A stretch of 64,000 bases of DNA from Nemania diffusa (taxonomy: Eukaryota > Ascomycota > Sordariomycetes > Xylariales > Xylariaceae). Positions within the stretch are counted from its first letter, which is position 1; the number at the start of each line of letters is the position of its first letter. The translations under genes were made by a program, and so were the position numbers. The stretch lies in assembly GCA_038501195.1 (NCBI GenBank), contig JBBPUQ010000007.1:969501-1033500 (forward strand), in the 5' to 3' direction. Below are positions 10,980 through 22,184 of this stretch, piece after piece. The notes beneath the pieces are model-generated. The model saw nothing but the letters and a program-made list of their open reading frames with translations, did no database searches and was not told the origin of the DNA.

Positions 10980-11494
10980 TTCAATACCGCTATTCGTCGG
11001 TACTGGGGAGGCCGGATTGAAACAAAAAAGCGAAGAAAATTACTTGGATGCATTTGCATGGTGCATGGTCTCGGCGGCTTTGGTGACGGCATGCATTTTA
11101 CGGGAATAGAGGAGCATCAGACCAAGGAAATGATCTCATGGTTATGATTGTATCGGTGTTGCGGCGTTTCTTCAGTTATACATTTATACTTCACGTGCGC
11201 AGACGTAGTTAGTCCCTCGATTCTTCCTCGGCTGTCCAGTGGACTATTCGTCGCAGAAATTGAGATACAATGTCCCAACACAAGTAGCTCGTCCTCGCAC
11301 CACACGCGTCCCCGTGACTAAGAAACCCTGGATAGTGACGACAGCGAGTTACGTGAATGCCGACTCTGCTCGCGGCGGTGAGACGGGCCACCTCACCTGT
11401 TGATCTATCGATCTATGCCATCCACACAAAACTACGTAGGTAACCGGCCTCCATTGTATTCCCTCTCCTAGCCCTCCCTCCTCACGGGCCCTCG
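10980..11494. other. intergenic between convergent UBP8 and EFM5
   Basis: Shared 3' flank of the two genes. No further coding recognised. Confidence 0.55.
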
Positions 11495-12832
11495 TCAGCC
11501 TGACGTGCCGGCGTCTCTCGGCTTCCACCGCCACGCCGCGCACTCGAAGTTCGCATAGCAGCAGAACTCGTTCTTCAGTCCCGTGTGTGCGGGCTCGTAG
11601 GTGGTCGTCTGCACGCCCAGGGGCCGGTAGAGGCGGTTCACGAGCGTCTCCATGCGCTCGCCCGTGCAGATCATGACGCGAGGGGGCGTCTTGCCGAGAC
11701 TGTCGGTGCCGTTGTTATTTTTACTGGTGCGAGCGAGCCAGCGGAGCGTCATTGCCACTGTTTTATGCTATTCGTGAGTGGACATATATATGGCTAGATG
11801 GGTATATATATATGGATGTGTGTGTGTGTGTGTGATGAGAGTAGGACATAAGGGAAAAGGGGGTAGGCGGACGGTGCTGGATAGAGATGAGATAGATGCT
11901 TACTTTTGGTCTGGCAATCGTCGCTTAGGAAGGGAGGGTCGCATATCACGCTGTCCACGGCTCCTTTGAGATAAGCTGTGTAGATATCTGGTGTTAGTTG
12001 ATCCCCTCCTTAAGACTACAGCTAGTTAAACTCTAGTACTTTATGTAATAGATAGATGAATGAGAGAGCAAGAAACTGAGGGCGCTCAACAAAGTGACAG
12101 AGCTTAGTTTTATCTCCATAGGAAAACACATACCGGGAAGCTTGAAGGGCTCGGCAAAATCATAGAAGATGAACTCGGGGAACACGGCGAATCGATGGTC
12201 ATGCTCGAGGAGGTAGGCCTTCGGTTTGGGGCCCGTGTACCCCGGGGCAGTCTAGGTGGGAAAAGGCAGTGTTAGTGGCTGCGTTTCTATGTTGTTGATG
12301 TGTGGTATACATGAACGAGCTATGTTTGCCTGGGTATATGGCCGATTGCCGCCTTGCTGGGGTATTCAGGTCCCATAGTCGTACCTAGATGTCTCTTTAA
12401 ACAACATACCATGATCTTCTTCAGTGCCACGAATGCGCTAGGCGTGGACACCACAGCGACGACCGAGTCGTCGCATGTGCCTTCGAGTAGCTGGTTGGCG
12501 AGGAGGTTTGCCGTCTCATCGGAATACTAGATACCGGTAGAATACGGCGTCTAGGTTAGCTCACAACCTCGACGATAGGCTGCGGCGCAGGAAAACAAAA
12601 GGTCAACATACCCAGAACTGGGACTCGTTCCAGTCCTCGGTAAAAGTATGGATAGAAAGTTCAGGCCCTGTTGGCTCATCCCGTCTTCCGCCTATATCAT
12701 CGCGCTCCTCGTCGTCGGCCTTGGCCTCGGCCAGCGCCTTGAGCTTCTCGAGCTTCTGAGTCTGGGCGTCGCGCTCGGCGTAGAACTCTCCAAGCGCCGC
12801 CAGCGTATCCGCCGAGAGCGTTCTGATATTTG
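11495..12832 (-). CDS. efm5: EF1A lysine methyltransferase (EEF1AKMT1/Efm5 family); start unresolved
   Basis: Five exons are supported (transcript order): 12832-12612, 12526-12410, 12251-12134, 11975-11904 and 11757-11495, about 262 aa, all junctions in frame. Family marks in order: LSADTLAALGEFYAERDAQ with a Lys-rich helix, FTEDWNESQFW-YSDETANLLA, VVSTPSAFVAL, FAVFPEFIFYDF, the catalytic DPPF (in VICDPPFLSDDC), ICTGERME, and the C-terminal EPAHTGLKNEFCCYANFE. Efm5 methylates a lysine of elongation factor 1A in the cytosol; such proteins were once annotated as N6-adenine DNA methyltransferases. No in-frame ATG opens the first listed exon, so a short upstream exon is needed. One candidate is 12912-12882 joined over a 49-nt intron, but its donor GTGAAA is poor. 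Confidence 0.87.
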
Positions 12833-13796
12833 CTTCATAGTCAGCTTGTGTATATCGTGCTCACGCTCATTTGAATTTCACGCAAATGTATGAAGAAAGG
12901 AGAAAGGGTCATCAGAAAATTATTTTTTATCTGTGCCTAAGACGAGAGAGAGTCCCACTGTACTATGTAGGTAGGTATGTACCCCTAACCCCTCAATCCT
13001 TATTTCTGCAGAACTTTATTTTTTTAAAAAAGAGAGAGTGACGGAAAAGAGAGAAAAGTAAGAGGGCATAAGTAACTTACAAAGAATCTTCCTCGGTAGC
13101 CATAACATGAATTAGTTATGCTTGGTAAAGTTGCTGTGTATTGTGTAGGTATGCGTAGTGTCGCAATTGTTGATTTGCTGCCCTTTATTATTACCCGATC
13201 GGGACAAACGAGCTGTGTGCGCATACAGAGTATAGAATACTTAAATACCTACCTACAGTAATTTTACGGTATCACAGATTACCTCAGCCATCAACCTAAA
13301 CATCAACTTAGCCAAGCATCCGCAACGCCATGTCACTAATTTCTTCTAGTTATTAAGAAGGACGTTTCAAATCGGTAGCTTGTTCGAGTCACTAAGTTGG
13401 CTACCTTATTTATACTTACTCATCGGACAATAGGCCTGTGCACTAGGCATCAGCTAGCAGGTAGGCTATTAGTGCACTCTGAGTCGTGCTTGGGTGTTCT
13501 AGCACACATCTTCTATGCAGTAGATCTCACCACCTAACACTGCCCATTACTATTGAATGGGACCGCAAGAATCTACCTAATCGGCCCCCGCGGTCTTTAG
13601 GTGTCGTTTCAACTTGACAAAAGAACCCGAGATTGCAATGCCCATAGAAGAGCGGGCTGTTACAAAAACCACAACCTTCAAGTCAAGGAAACTATTTGTC
13701 TAGAGTATATATATATACATTTGGTACACTCCGGTTTCCAGTGCTGTGTATAGAAAGTCTCTTGCGAGCTCTCTCCCTCTCTCTCTATTTAGACTA
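12833..13796. other. intergenic upstream of EFM5, downstream of NUO40
   Basis: Probably holds the unresolved first exon of EFM5 and its promoter. An AG-rich run lies at about 13024-13060. Nothing else recognised. Confidence 0.5.
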
Positions 13797-15303
13797 TTAG
13801 TCGTCTATGACATGGAGGTACTTCCGTTCTTCTCTCCTCTCCTTCTCTGTCGCTGGTGGAAGGTCGTAATATGGTGCGGCGCGGAAACTTTGCTATAGGG
13901 CTGTCAGTCATCTCCATACCTCTTTTTCTTCTTTTTTCTTTCTTTTTAGGGTTAGGCCTATGATGGGCAAAACATACCAAGTAGTGGTAAGTAAAGTCGC
14001 AAATGTCGCCGGGTGTGATGCCAAGGTCCGCGAAGGTCCTGGCCGTCTCGTCAATCTTCTGGTCAATGAATTCCCTCTGCACATTCTCAGCAGAAAGAGT
14101 TGGCCACCAGAGAAGACGGTTGAGCAGGCCGCCCACAGGTTCAAGGATCGCCCTAGGAACATTGATGTGTCTTCGCTTCTTGTAAATCTCGTGGTCTACC
14201 AACGCAGCGATCTCTTCCGTCGAGTAGTTCTTGGGGCCGTAGAGCTCGAAGGTCTGGCCAGCTGTGGTGTCGTTGTATAGCATAACCTCAAGCGCATGAC
14301 CAACGTCTATCGACTAACGATGCGAGTTAGCCTGCTTTCATCCAACGCGATTCCCGCGCTGCAACCTACGTGGACGGGCCAATATCTCTCTTGCATGTTG
14401 TTCGAGGTGAAAAGGTTGCCGGCACTGCCCAACCGACGGAGAAGGTTATCCTCGTCGCCGAACATGGGCGCGGGTCGTACGATGGTGGCCTCGGGGAAGA
14501 TGCGCCGAGCGGCCAGCTCTCCCCTTCCCTTGGTCGCAAAGAAGCTGCTTGGGGAGTTGGGGTCGGCGTTGTAAGAGGAGACGTGGATGTAGCGGTCGAC
14601 ATCGTACTTGGCGACGGCCTCGGCAATTCTCTCGGTCCCCTCGACGTGGACATCCTCTAGGCTGAAGTTCTTGGTGGGATAGTTGCGGCCGACGAGATTA
14701 TAGACGACGTCGGAGTGCCTGACACTCGCTTCGATGGACTCGGTATTTTGCAGATCGTATTCTATAAAGACGACACGGCCGAGGTCGCCGCAAAGCTTGA
14801 GATGGCGCTTGGTCATCTCCTCACGGAAAGGAACGACGACCTGGCATCCCTGACGTGCTGTAGAAAAAGAATGCTGGATCAGTCCAATGGCCTCGCTGGC
14901 GGACCGGGCAACATATCCTGTGCGTACCTAACCGGTTGACGATGTATCGTCCGAGCTGTCCAGTTGCGCCAAATACGGTTGCAACATGGCCTGAGTGGTT
15001 ATGTCAAGGTTAGCGACGAAAAGGGCGCAAGACGGAATCAGATAAGATATCGCGGCATATGGCATACCTCCGAGAGACGATCTGCGAGGTCCGACGTGTC
15101 AGCAAGCACAAAAGGGGGAGAAAGGGGGGGGGAGGGGGGATTGGCGCGATGCAGAGAAATGTGAGGACTTACCGGCCGCCCTGGACACGGAGAATGGGCT
15201 TGCCAGTGCGGGAGATGGCGAGGTCGGAAATGTGACGGGCCTGGTTGTTTAAGCCGAATGCCAGCTTTCGACTGGCCCGCACGGCGGCCGGAAAGGAGGC
15301 CAT
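13797..15303 (-). CDS. nuo40: complex I 40-kDa subunit (NDUFA9 homologue)
   Basis: Six exons (transcript order): 15303-15173, 15081-15068, 14990-14928, 14857-14370, 14313-13978 and 13892-13797, giving 375 aa. Exon 2 is a 14-nt microexon. The protein starts with a Ser/Arg/Ala-rich mitochondrial presequence (MASFPAAVRASRKLAF). It then has an extended-SDR Rossmann motif GATGQLG at 56-62, YNLVGRNYPTKNF, VHVSSYNAD, the NDUFA9-specific FTSNNMQERYWPVH, and ends ICDFTYHYLQSF ... YYDLPPAT ... VIDD. NDUFA9 is an accessory subunit of the NADH:ubiquinone oxidoreductase peripheral arm and binds a nucleotide, probably NADPH. The last intron is fixed by conservation of HYLQ across the junction. The gene shares a divergent promoter region with RPN9. 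Confidence 0.95.
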
Positions 15304-15942
15304 TCTTGTGTGTGTGTGTGCAAGAACGACAAAACCTTTCCAATTGCGATGTGTTGACTTCACTAGGATGTATATGATGAAGCTGTGCCAGATGCTTGCT
15401 GCTACTGCGGCTGCTGCTTGCTTGGTGGGTTGGAGCTCTCCAATTGAACGTTGGAAACGCCTGGCTTACAACCTGTTGTAGCTTGTCATTGATTGGTTGG
15501 AATACATCATCAGCCGGCAGCACATCGCCTCTGAGCAGATAGATAGGTACAAGCCACATGTGGCGTCAGGTATGTAGAGTCCACTATTACCTTAGGGGCC
15601 TTGGCAAAAGACCGCTATTTTTTGTACTAGGTAGTATACCGGTACAGTACCTACACTCCGCTGCGTACCTTAGGTAGGGCGGCAGGCTACACACCAGCCG
15701 CGTAGCGTACCTAGTATAATCGGCCTACTTGAGGCTGCCTACCTACATAGGTACCTGGGGACCATCATCATCATCTATCCTCCCCCCCAACGGAGCTCCC
15801 TGGAAGAGTCCCCAAATATAACACCACCACCGTCCCACTACTACCGCTCTCAAAACACTACAACGCACCTATATATCTCTCTTCCTAATTCGATCCGACA
15901 CCCAGCACATACCATCACGCACACCCCGAGAGAAGCCATAAC
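15304..15942. promoter_or_regulatory. divergent promoter region NUO40 / RPN9
   Basis: 639 bp between two start codons facing away from each other. The stretch 15640-15755 is dense in TAGGTA/TACCTA words, including CATAGGTACCTG. CT-rich leader sequence precedes RPN9. No coding seen. Confidence 0.6.
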
Positions 15943-17145
15943 ATGAACGTCGACACGATCGCCGACTTCCTCGCTGACCAGCGGGACCAAGCTCCCGAAG
16001 AGCTCCAGGGCCTCATCATCCAGTTCGAGGATTTCTGGGAGCGCAAGCTATGGCACCAGCTTACCGACCTCCTCATCGAGTTCTTTGCCAGTCCTAAGAG
16101 CGAGCCCCAGCGCCTCGCCTTCTTCAAGGTCTTCATATTGAAGTTTGCCGATAAGATCAACCAACTGAAGCTTGTTGACTTGGGCCTGAAAGCTGCCACT
16201 CAATGTCGAGGTACCGTCTGGCCCGAACGCTGACCTTGTGCCTCATCCCCGCGAGCTAACCCCATGCTAGATGACAGAGAGCGCTTAACCTTCCTCGCCA
16301 ACCTCGCCAAGAAGGTAGACAACGAGAACTCGCAAGACGCCTTCGTCTACGCCACCGTCGCTGCTGCCCGTGTTGAGCTGCTGCTGCGTGATGCCGCGTC
16401 GTCCCGGAGAGATTTGGACAAGGCCGAGAAGATCCTAGACTCGTTCGACTCGGTAGAGACCAAGGTACACGCCGCCTTTTACCAGGTCAACGCCGACTAC
16501 TACAAGGCCAATGCCGACTTCGCTTCTTACTACCGCAATGCTCTCCTCTACCTCGCATGTATCGACCTGTCCACCCTCACCCCCAACGAGCGCAAGGCTC
16601 GCGCCTACGACCTGGGCATCGCCGCCCTAGTATCGGACTCCATCTACAACTTCGGCGAGCTCCTCCTCCACCCCATCCTCGACGCTCTGACGGGCGATCT
16701 AGAGTGGCTGCGTGACCTGCTACTAGCCTTCAACCGGGGAGACCTAGGCGCCTACGACATGTTATCAGGCCATATTTCCTCGCATGGGCTGCTCCAGGAC
16801 CACGAGGACGAGATCCGGGAAAAGATCTACTTAGCCGCCCTGACCGAGAGCGTATTCCGGCGACCACCCCACGAGCGCGCCATGGCATTTAGCACGATAT
16901 CGGCGGATACCAAGGTGCGGCCCAATCAGATCGAGCACTTAGTCATGCGGGCCCTGAGTCTGGGACTTGTGCGCGGCACGATTGACCAGGTCGACGAGGT
17001 CGTCAACTTCACCTGGGTACAGCCCCGCATTCTAGACATGGGCCAGATCGCCAGCATGAGCCAACGGCTCGGCGAGTGGGGTGAGAATGTCAATAAGCTC
17101 GGAAACTGGATTGAGGCTACGGGACAGGATATTTGGGCACCGTGA
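15943..17145 (+). CDS. rpn9: 26S proteasome lid subunit Rpn9 (PSMD13)
   Basis: Two exons, 15943-16210 and 16271-17145, give 380 aa; the 60-nt intron ends CATGCTAG and keeps frame (QCR-DDRERL). The N-terminus MNVDTIADFLADQRDQ followed by EDFWERKLWHQLTDLL is characteristic of PSMD13. A helical-repeat region with VHAAFYQVNADYYKAN comes next. The C-terminal PCI domain spans roughly residues 190-350, with KIYLAALTESVFRRP and VNFTWVQPRILDMGQIASM. Rpn9 is a scaffold subunit of the 19S regulatory lid and helps place Rpn11. Length matches the family (about 380 aa). No oddities. Confidence 0.95.
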
Positions 17146-17843
17146 TGTGTTATTTACCTATCTAGCGATCATCAACCTCCGGGGGGATAGACAAGACAAG
17201 AAACCCCGTAACGCCAAGAGCGTTTGGGAGAAAGAATCTGTGCTTTTAGCGTCTGGGATAGTGAGTATTACGTGGAGGTTGAGGGTAAAGTAAGAAATAC
17301 GAGCCCCTCGGAACCTTCTATGTATGATAGTCAACTAGGTAATAGACGCCCGCCTCGTGGGCGGTGAGGGGCTAAAAATACAAGCAGTAAAAATACTCAA
17401 GAACCCCCTATTATAGATTCTACCTCCTCTACGTGTTGTTTTCAGCCAGTATGAAGTAGGCTTTCGAGTCCACGGAGCTATCATGAAAATGATGGCGTTC
17501 ATATTGGTCCATATAGATAAACCTCACTATGCAAGTTTGCAACACCACATATACAAGCAATCGCATTAATAACGCCTGTGCCATTGGGCCTTACCAATCC
17601 TAACTGACAATCAACAAAGAGCACTAGGTTATATCTACCCTAGATCTACGTAGAGTGACTACCGTGCCTACGGCTCCGGTCTAGGTATCCTAGGAGTATG
17701 CACCCATCACGCGCAAGGTCCTAATATCGAGGTGAATCATGGATTCATTAAATTCTTTAAATTTCTCTAAGCTCGTATACATAATAAAACCCCGATGTCC
17801 CTACCTACTCCACGCCAAAGCACAGGACCAAAATCCACGCATA
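17146..17843. other. intergenic between convergent RPN9 and GAA1
   Basis: Shared 3' flank. A short GC-rich inverted repeat (CGCCCGC / GGGCGG) sits at about 17346-17365. No coding recognised. Confidence 0.55.
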
Positions 17844-20002
17844 TCACGCACTTTTCACTTTCGCCCTCGGCTGTCCCAGCACCACGACCGATCCCACAAG
17901 CCAAGCGGGCCACCAGACGCACCAGACCACGAGCGGGATATAGAGGCCCCAAACGTCCCACCCAAAGGCGGCTTCGCGGAGGACGTGCTCGAGTGTCGCT
18001 AACAACCCGCCCCCGTTCCCTCCCTGGCTGGAGGCGTATGCGGCGGCTCCGGCAAGCACCACGGCTGGTGGACTCACGATGTTGAGGAGGGCTGCGTATG
18101 CGTACCGTACAGCCGCACTACCAGGCCAGGGGCGGGCGAAGGAAAGGGGCGTCGAGGCGAGGCCCACGAGGAAGGCGAGGCTGAAGTTGAGGGTCGCGAG
18201 GGAGCTAAGGAACATGCCGAGGAGGAGAAGAGAGAAGGATTTCAGGAGATAGAACTGTTGGAGTGTGAGAGGGCGTGCGGAAGTGAGCTTTACGAGGCTC
18301 GGGATCAGTGGAGGTAGGGTGATGTTGCAGATGCTGAAGACGAGGAAGAAGGGGGCCAGGAGCTGTTCGACTAGTTAGCATAACTCGTTATTTAAGCGGG
18401 GGGCTGACTCATTAGAAAACCACGGGGCAAAAGAACGGTGGTGTTATGGAAAACAGTCCGTAGATGCGAAAAGGGTATATCGACAAGAATCTGTGGTAGG
18501 TACTCACGTGAGAAGGTGTGTGGTTGAAAATGAAGAGTGGAAGGGCCCCAAGAAAGTGGCATGCTATGACAATCCCTAGTGGAAGATATAGTTCTCGTTC
18601 CGCAGTGGCGGGCGCCGATGGCGTTGTCGTCGCAACCTCCTTCTTCCCATCAACGGTCTCCTTCTCCAAGGGGGTCGAAGACTCTGTAGGCCCAGACACA
18701 GACACAGACATGGCATCGCCAGTGCCGCTCTTGACCCACATCAAGATGGCCATGATAGTAAAGTTGACGGCGATCAACATGGCACTCGGTAGATAGGTGC
18801 CGATGCTGACAAAGCGGTCTTTTTGCATGAGAAGATAGAAGAAGAAACTTTGATGTAGATGTTCGAGCAAGTTGTTCAAGCTTCGGAACGTGCCCTCCAC
18901 GAGGCGACCCAATCCCATCTCGTCATGCCAGCCATTGCCTACAGGCTGCAATGTGACGGCATCGACATGGTAGGGGATGAAGCTACTATGAGGGCCAACG
19001 GCGTGACCTAACCCCTGATTCATCATACCACGCAGCATCGTCTTCAGTCGATCGTTATACTTGTCCGAGTGGCCAAACTTCTCTTGGATGAACGAGTGCA
19101 TGCCCATCTGTCCGTTGGCAATGTTGTTCACCGAGTTGATGAGATCTAAATTAGGCAGCTGCCCGTTCACGCCATCATAGACGATGTGCACGCCTTCGAA
19201 GCGCCCTTCGTGTGGGTAGTCGATAGCGATGGCACCCTGGAGGAGGCCCGACTTGACGGGCAGCGACGTGACACTCGATGGGTCGTGGGCGTCATGGTAC
19301 GCATCCACCCAAGCTTGAATGCCTGCCCTGCTGTCAGGGGGCACGACGAGTATGATGTCCTTGGACCACAACGACCAGCGCTTGAAATACCGGGCCAAGG
19401 TCAGAGCAAGGGCCACACCATTGCGGTTGAATTCGCCCTTGACGTTCTTCCAGGCGGCCACCAACACGATAGCCTCGGTGGCGTCGCCGCGCGGGGCTTG
19501 GAGGATGGCGTATGCGTTCTCGCCGGCATACGTGTTGCCGGCAGAGCGGTAAGTGTAGCTTTGGCGGCCGACCTTGAGGCCAATGCCCTTGAAGATGTTC
19601 TCGAGCTCGTCGTTAATCCTGTTGAAGCGTGCCACACGTTAGATCGACCTTGTCGGGCACCCTCTCATCATCTGATGATAACGGCTGCCTGTTCTTCCCC
19701 GGCACTCACTCGACATTGCTCCTCTCCTTCAGTGCGTCCACCTCGTGCCTGTACGCCCGAAAGACATTCTGGTCACTGCCGCCAAAGTACGTGTGGACCT
19801 GGCCTGGTAGTAGGGCGTTCTCGGAGATGTAGGTTCGTCGCGAGTAGTCGTCGAGGGGGAGAAGCAGCAGCCAGACCACGCCGACGACGATGCATAGGAG
19901 AGAGAGGTACGGTGGGAGCTTCAACAAGCGCGGGTCGCGGCGCAACGTCAGGATCGTGGCTGTTGGTTGAACACGTCGCATTAGCCATGAGCTCCAAGAC
20001 AT
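17844..20002 (-). CDS. gaa1: GPI transamidase component GAA1
   Basis: Three exons (transcript order): 20002-19710, 19618-18508 and 18362-17844, about 640 aa. An in-frame Met at 19981 is an alternative start. Intron 1 has a clear CTAAC branch and restores frame (RSNVE-INDELENIF). The N-terminus (RRDPRLLKLPPYLSLL and the following hydrophobic segment) is the Gaa1 signal anchor. The luminal M28-peptidase-like domain contains YAGENAYAILQAPRGD, IVLVAAWK, and a membrane-proximal HSSFIPYHVDAVTLQP. The C-terminal third has several membrane segments (SFFFYLLMQ; LPSAMLIAVNFTIMAILM; LGIVIACHFLGALPLFIF; later Leu-rich helices). Gaa1 acts in the ER, joining preformed GPI anchors to proteins as part of the Gpi8 complex. 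A low-complexity Ser/Thr/Glu loop sits between membrane segments. Confidence 0.93.
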
Positions 20003-21121
20003 CTGGCGGCATTATACATGACGACGACAATTCGAGGTGCTGCTGAGGTTCTCAACTTACAGAGTAGGCGTGGCATGGCTCCCCCGTTATGAGCTCGTCA
20101 ATGGGTCGCTGGTGAGCTTGACGGAGCTGTTTTCTCAAGGCGGTCTTGTCGTATCCATGAACGACGTTGTATGCTTGGAGCTTTTATTTAGGGACTTTGA
20201 TGTCCGAGGGTACTGCCTAAATGAAGCTCCGACGAACAAGCTTACCGAACTCCAGCTTTCAGGGGTCCGGATTTAAAGTGGACCCACCGACCCTTGGTTG
20301 TTTGTATTCTTATATACCTACATGTAGGTAGGTACCCACATGTAAGTCTTATATAAACCATCATTAATGTCTACCTACATAGGTATCTACTTATACATAT
20401 ATCCTCAAATATACTGCAAGTTTTCTTTTTCTCTACCTTGGTATGCCATGTCTACCTTTAGAGCTAATAAGTCACTAAGGTCAGGTATTTTAGAGGGCAT
20501 AGATACTCTATGATGAAGAGAAAATGATACCTAGGTACTTATGCTCTGAATAATATGAGCGAATCCACTAAATACTACACGTATTTATCTATCTATAATG
20601 TAGGTAGGTAGGTAACATACATGTATGCTGTATATCTATTGTTAACCAATTAGACAATAATTATGATCTTGTAGTATCCAGGGCGACGAACAACAGGCCA
20701 GGATCTATTAACTTTCGTATTAAGAACCTCTGGTCAAGCTATTTACTGTATAGCTTGCCCGGGAAAGCTGTTACTGACGTTGGTATCTATTGGTTTAGTT
20801 TAACGTAGACCGCCAAGGGAATCGCTAGATGTGAGTCAATTCCAACCGCCTAGATTTGGTAGGTTCAGTTGAGGATTATCACCCATTACTCAACCATATA
20901 GATAGCATCAACAACGCCGAAGCAGGAAAGGAGGAAGTACCAAAGCCCGCCACGCCGCGTCGAGTCTACCCAGCAAGGCCACCACCAATGTTCCATATAG
21001 CCGTAAACGCCGGTGTCATACAAGAGGCAGCCGTCATAGGTACCTCCGACCCCATAAATGATATCTTATATCGATACAGTGTATACATTTGCACAAGCGT
21101 CCTTCTATATCATTGCCTTCC
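20003..21121. other. intergenic: GAA1 promoter and rhomboid 3' flank
   Basis: Contains dense TAGGTA/TACCTA words at 20310-20400 and 20590-20625. No coding recognised; open frames on the plus strand are short and unlike any family. Confidence 0.55.
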
Positions 21122-22184
21122 CTATGGGCCTAGACGCTGCGTGCTTCCCATTAAACTCATAGGTGTCGTGCTACTACTACTAGGAGCGTTCGTCGGTAGC
21201 ACACCGAATCGGCCGTATGTCTTCTGGTCTACACTGACGTAATGGGGTAACCGACCCAAGAGATTTAAGCGGGTTTCTATCTCTCGCAAAATCCATTCCG
21301 GCGGCGCGAGAAACTTCAAGTACCCGAGGCCGACTGTACAACTTTCGCATTAGCCTATGACATTGGCCATGTAAGTAAATGGTGTATACATACAGAGATA
21401 TCCGGTACCGACACCGCATAGGTGGCCGAGGAAACTCGTCCCTGGGATGAGGGCCTCGACAACAAGAACCATAATGAGCGGCGTGGTCCATGTTGGGACA
21501 TGGTGCGTCCCGATGACTAAGTAGGGATTTGTCTTGTATGTCCGAACTCCTTCCATCCCGAGTAAGAGAAAGACCCATAAACTGGATGCACTAGTTAGCC
21601 ATTGTATGTTTGTGGACAAGAAACAACGTTTCCTTACCTCGCTCCCATGACGGCAACATTTCCCCCTAGTACGAATCGTTCTAAGAGAACATATACTATG
21701 GCAGGTATCGTTGTTAAGGCTAGGGTCGACTGTCAGCTATTGTCTCTTCCCGCCTCTACCAAAGTCATATCTTGCGTGGGGATACTAACGGCCGAAGAAC
21801 AAGGCGAGCGAGGTCAAGGTGCCGAACTCAGTTTCAAATCTTTCTAGTAAGGGGGCCAGGGCGAGAATGTTGAAAATGGCGTGGAGTAGGTTCTGGTGTA
21901 TTAAGGGGAAAGTATTAACGCGGTACACTGGAAAGCAGGTGAGCACTGGTTAGCGGATGCCTTTGCAAGCATGCCCTAGGCATATTTGATCAGGAGATGC
22001 ACGCACTAGTAGTGATATTCAACTCGTTTGGTATTAAAGCCCCCCATTGACGGATATCCCACGAAGATTGTAGTCCGGCAAGCGCGAAAGCAATCATGAC
22101 GGCAAGCATGGCACGAGTGAAGAGAGGAATGCGGAACAAGTACGAGCGCGCTCGCTGCGCGTTGAAAGATTGTATATTAGGCAT
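21122..22184 (-). CDS. rhomboid-family membrane protein (RBD2-like)
   Basis: Five exons (transcript order): 22184-22007, 21927-21790, 21719-21638, 21581-21394 and 21333-21122, giving 265 aa, all junctions in frame. It matches the fungal rhomboid family that begins MPNIQSFNAQRARSY. Hydrophobic helices follow: FTRAMLAVMIAFALAGL; then IHQNLLHAIFNILAL with His75 and Asn79 of the HxxxN motif; a segment ending in VMGAS-LWVFLLL with Ser133 as candidate nucleophile; and FLGHLCG with His186 as partner. The C-terminus LAPPEWILREIETRLNLLGR and YVSVDQKTYGRFGVLP is cytosolic and strongly conserved. Intron 3 is placed at the second of two AG sites because that keeps GASLW without an insertion. The residue after the nucleophile is Leu, not the usual Gly. 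Confidence 0.87.

Noticed and set aside
19186..20046. 286-codon plus-strand frame
   Set aside because: It is a mirror of the GAA1 coding strand; its composition follows GAA1 codon structure.
20856..21242. 128-codon plus-strand frame near the rhomboid stop
   Set aside because: It overlaps the conserved rhomboid C-terminus on the other strand and has no similarity of its own.
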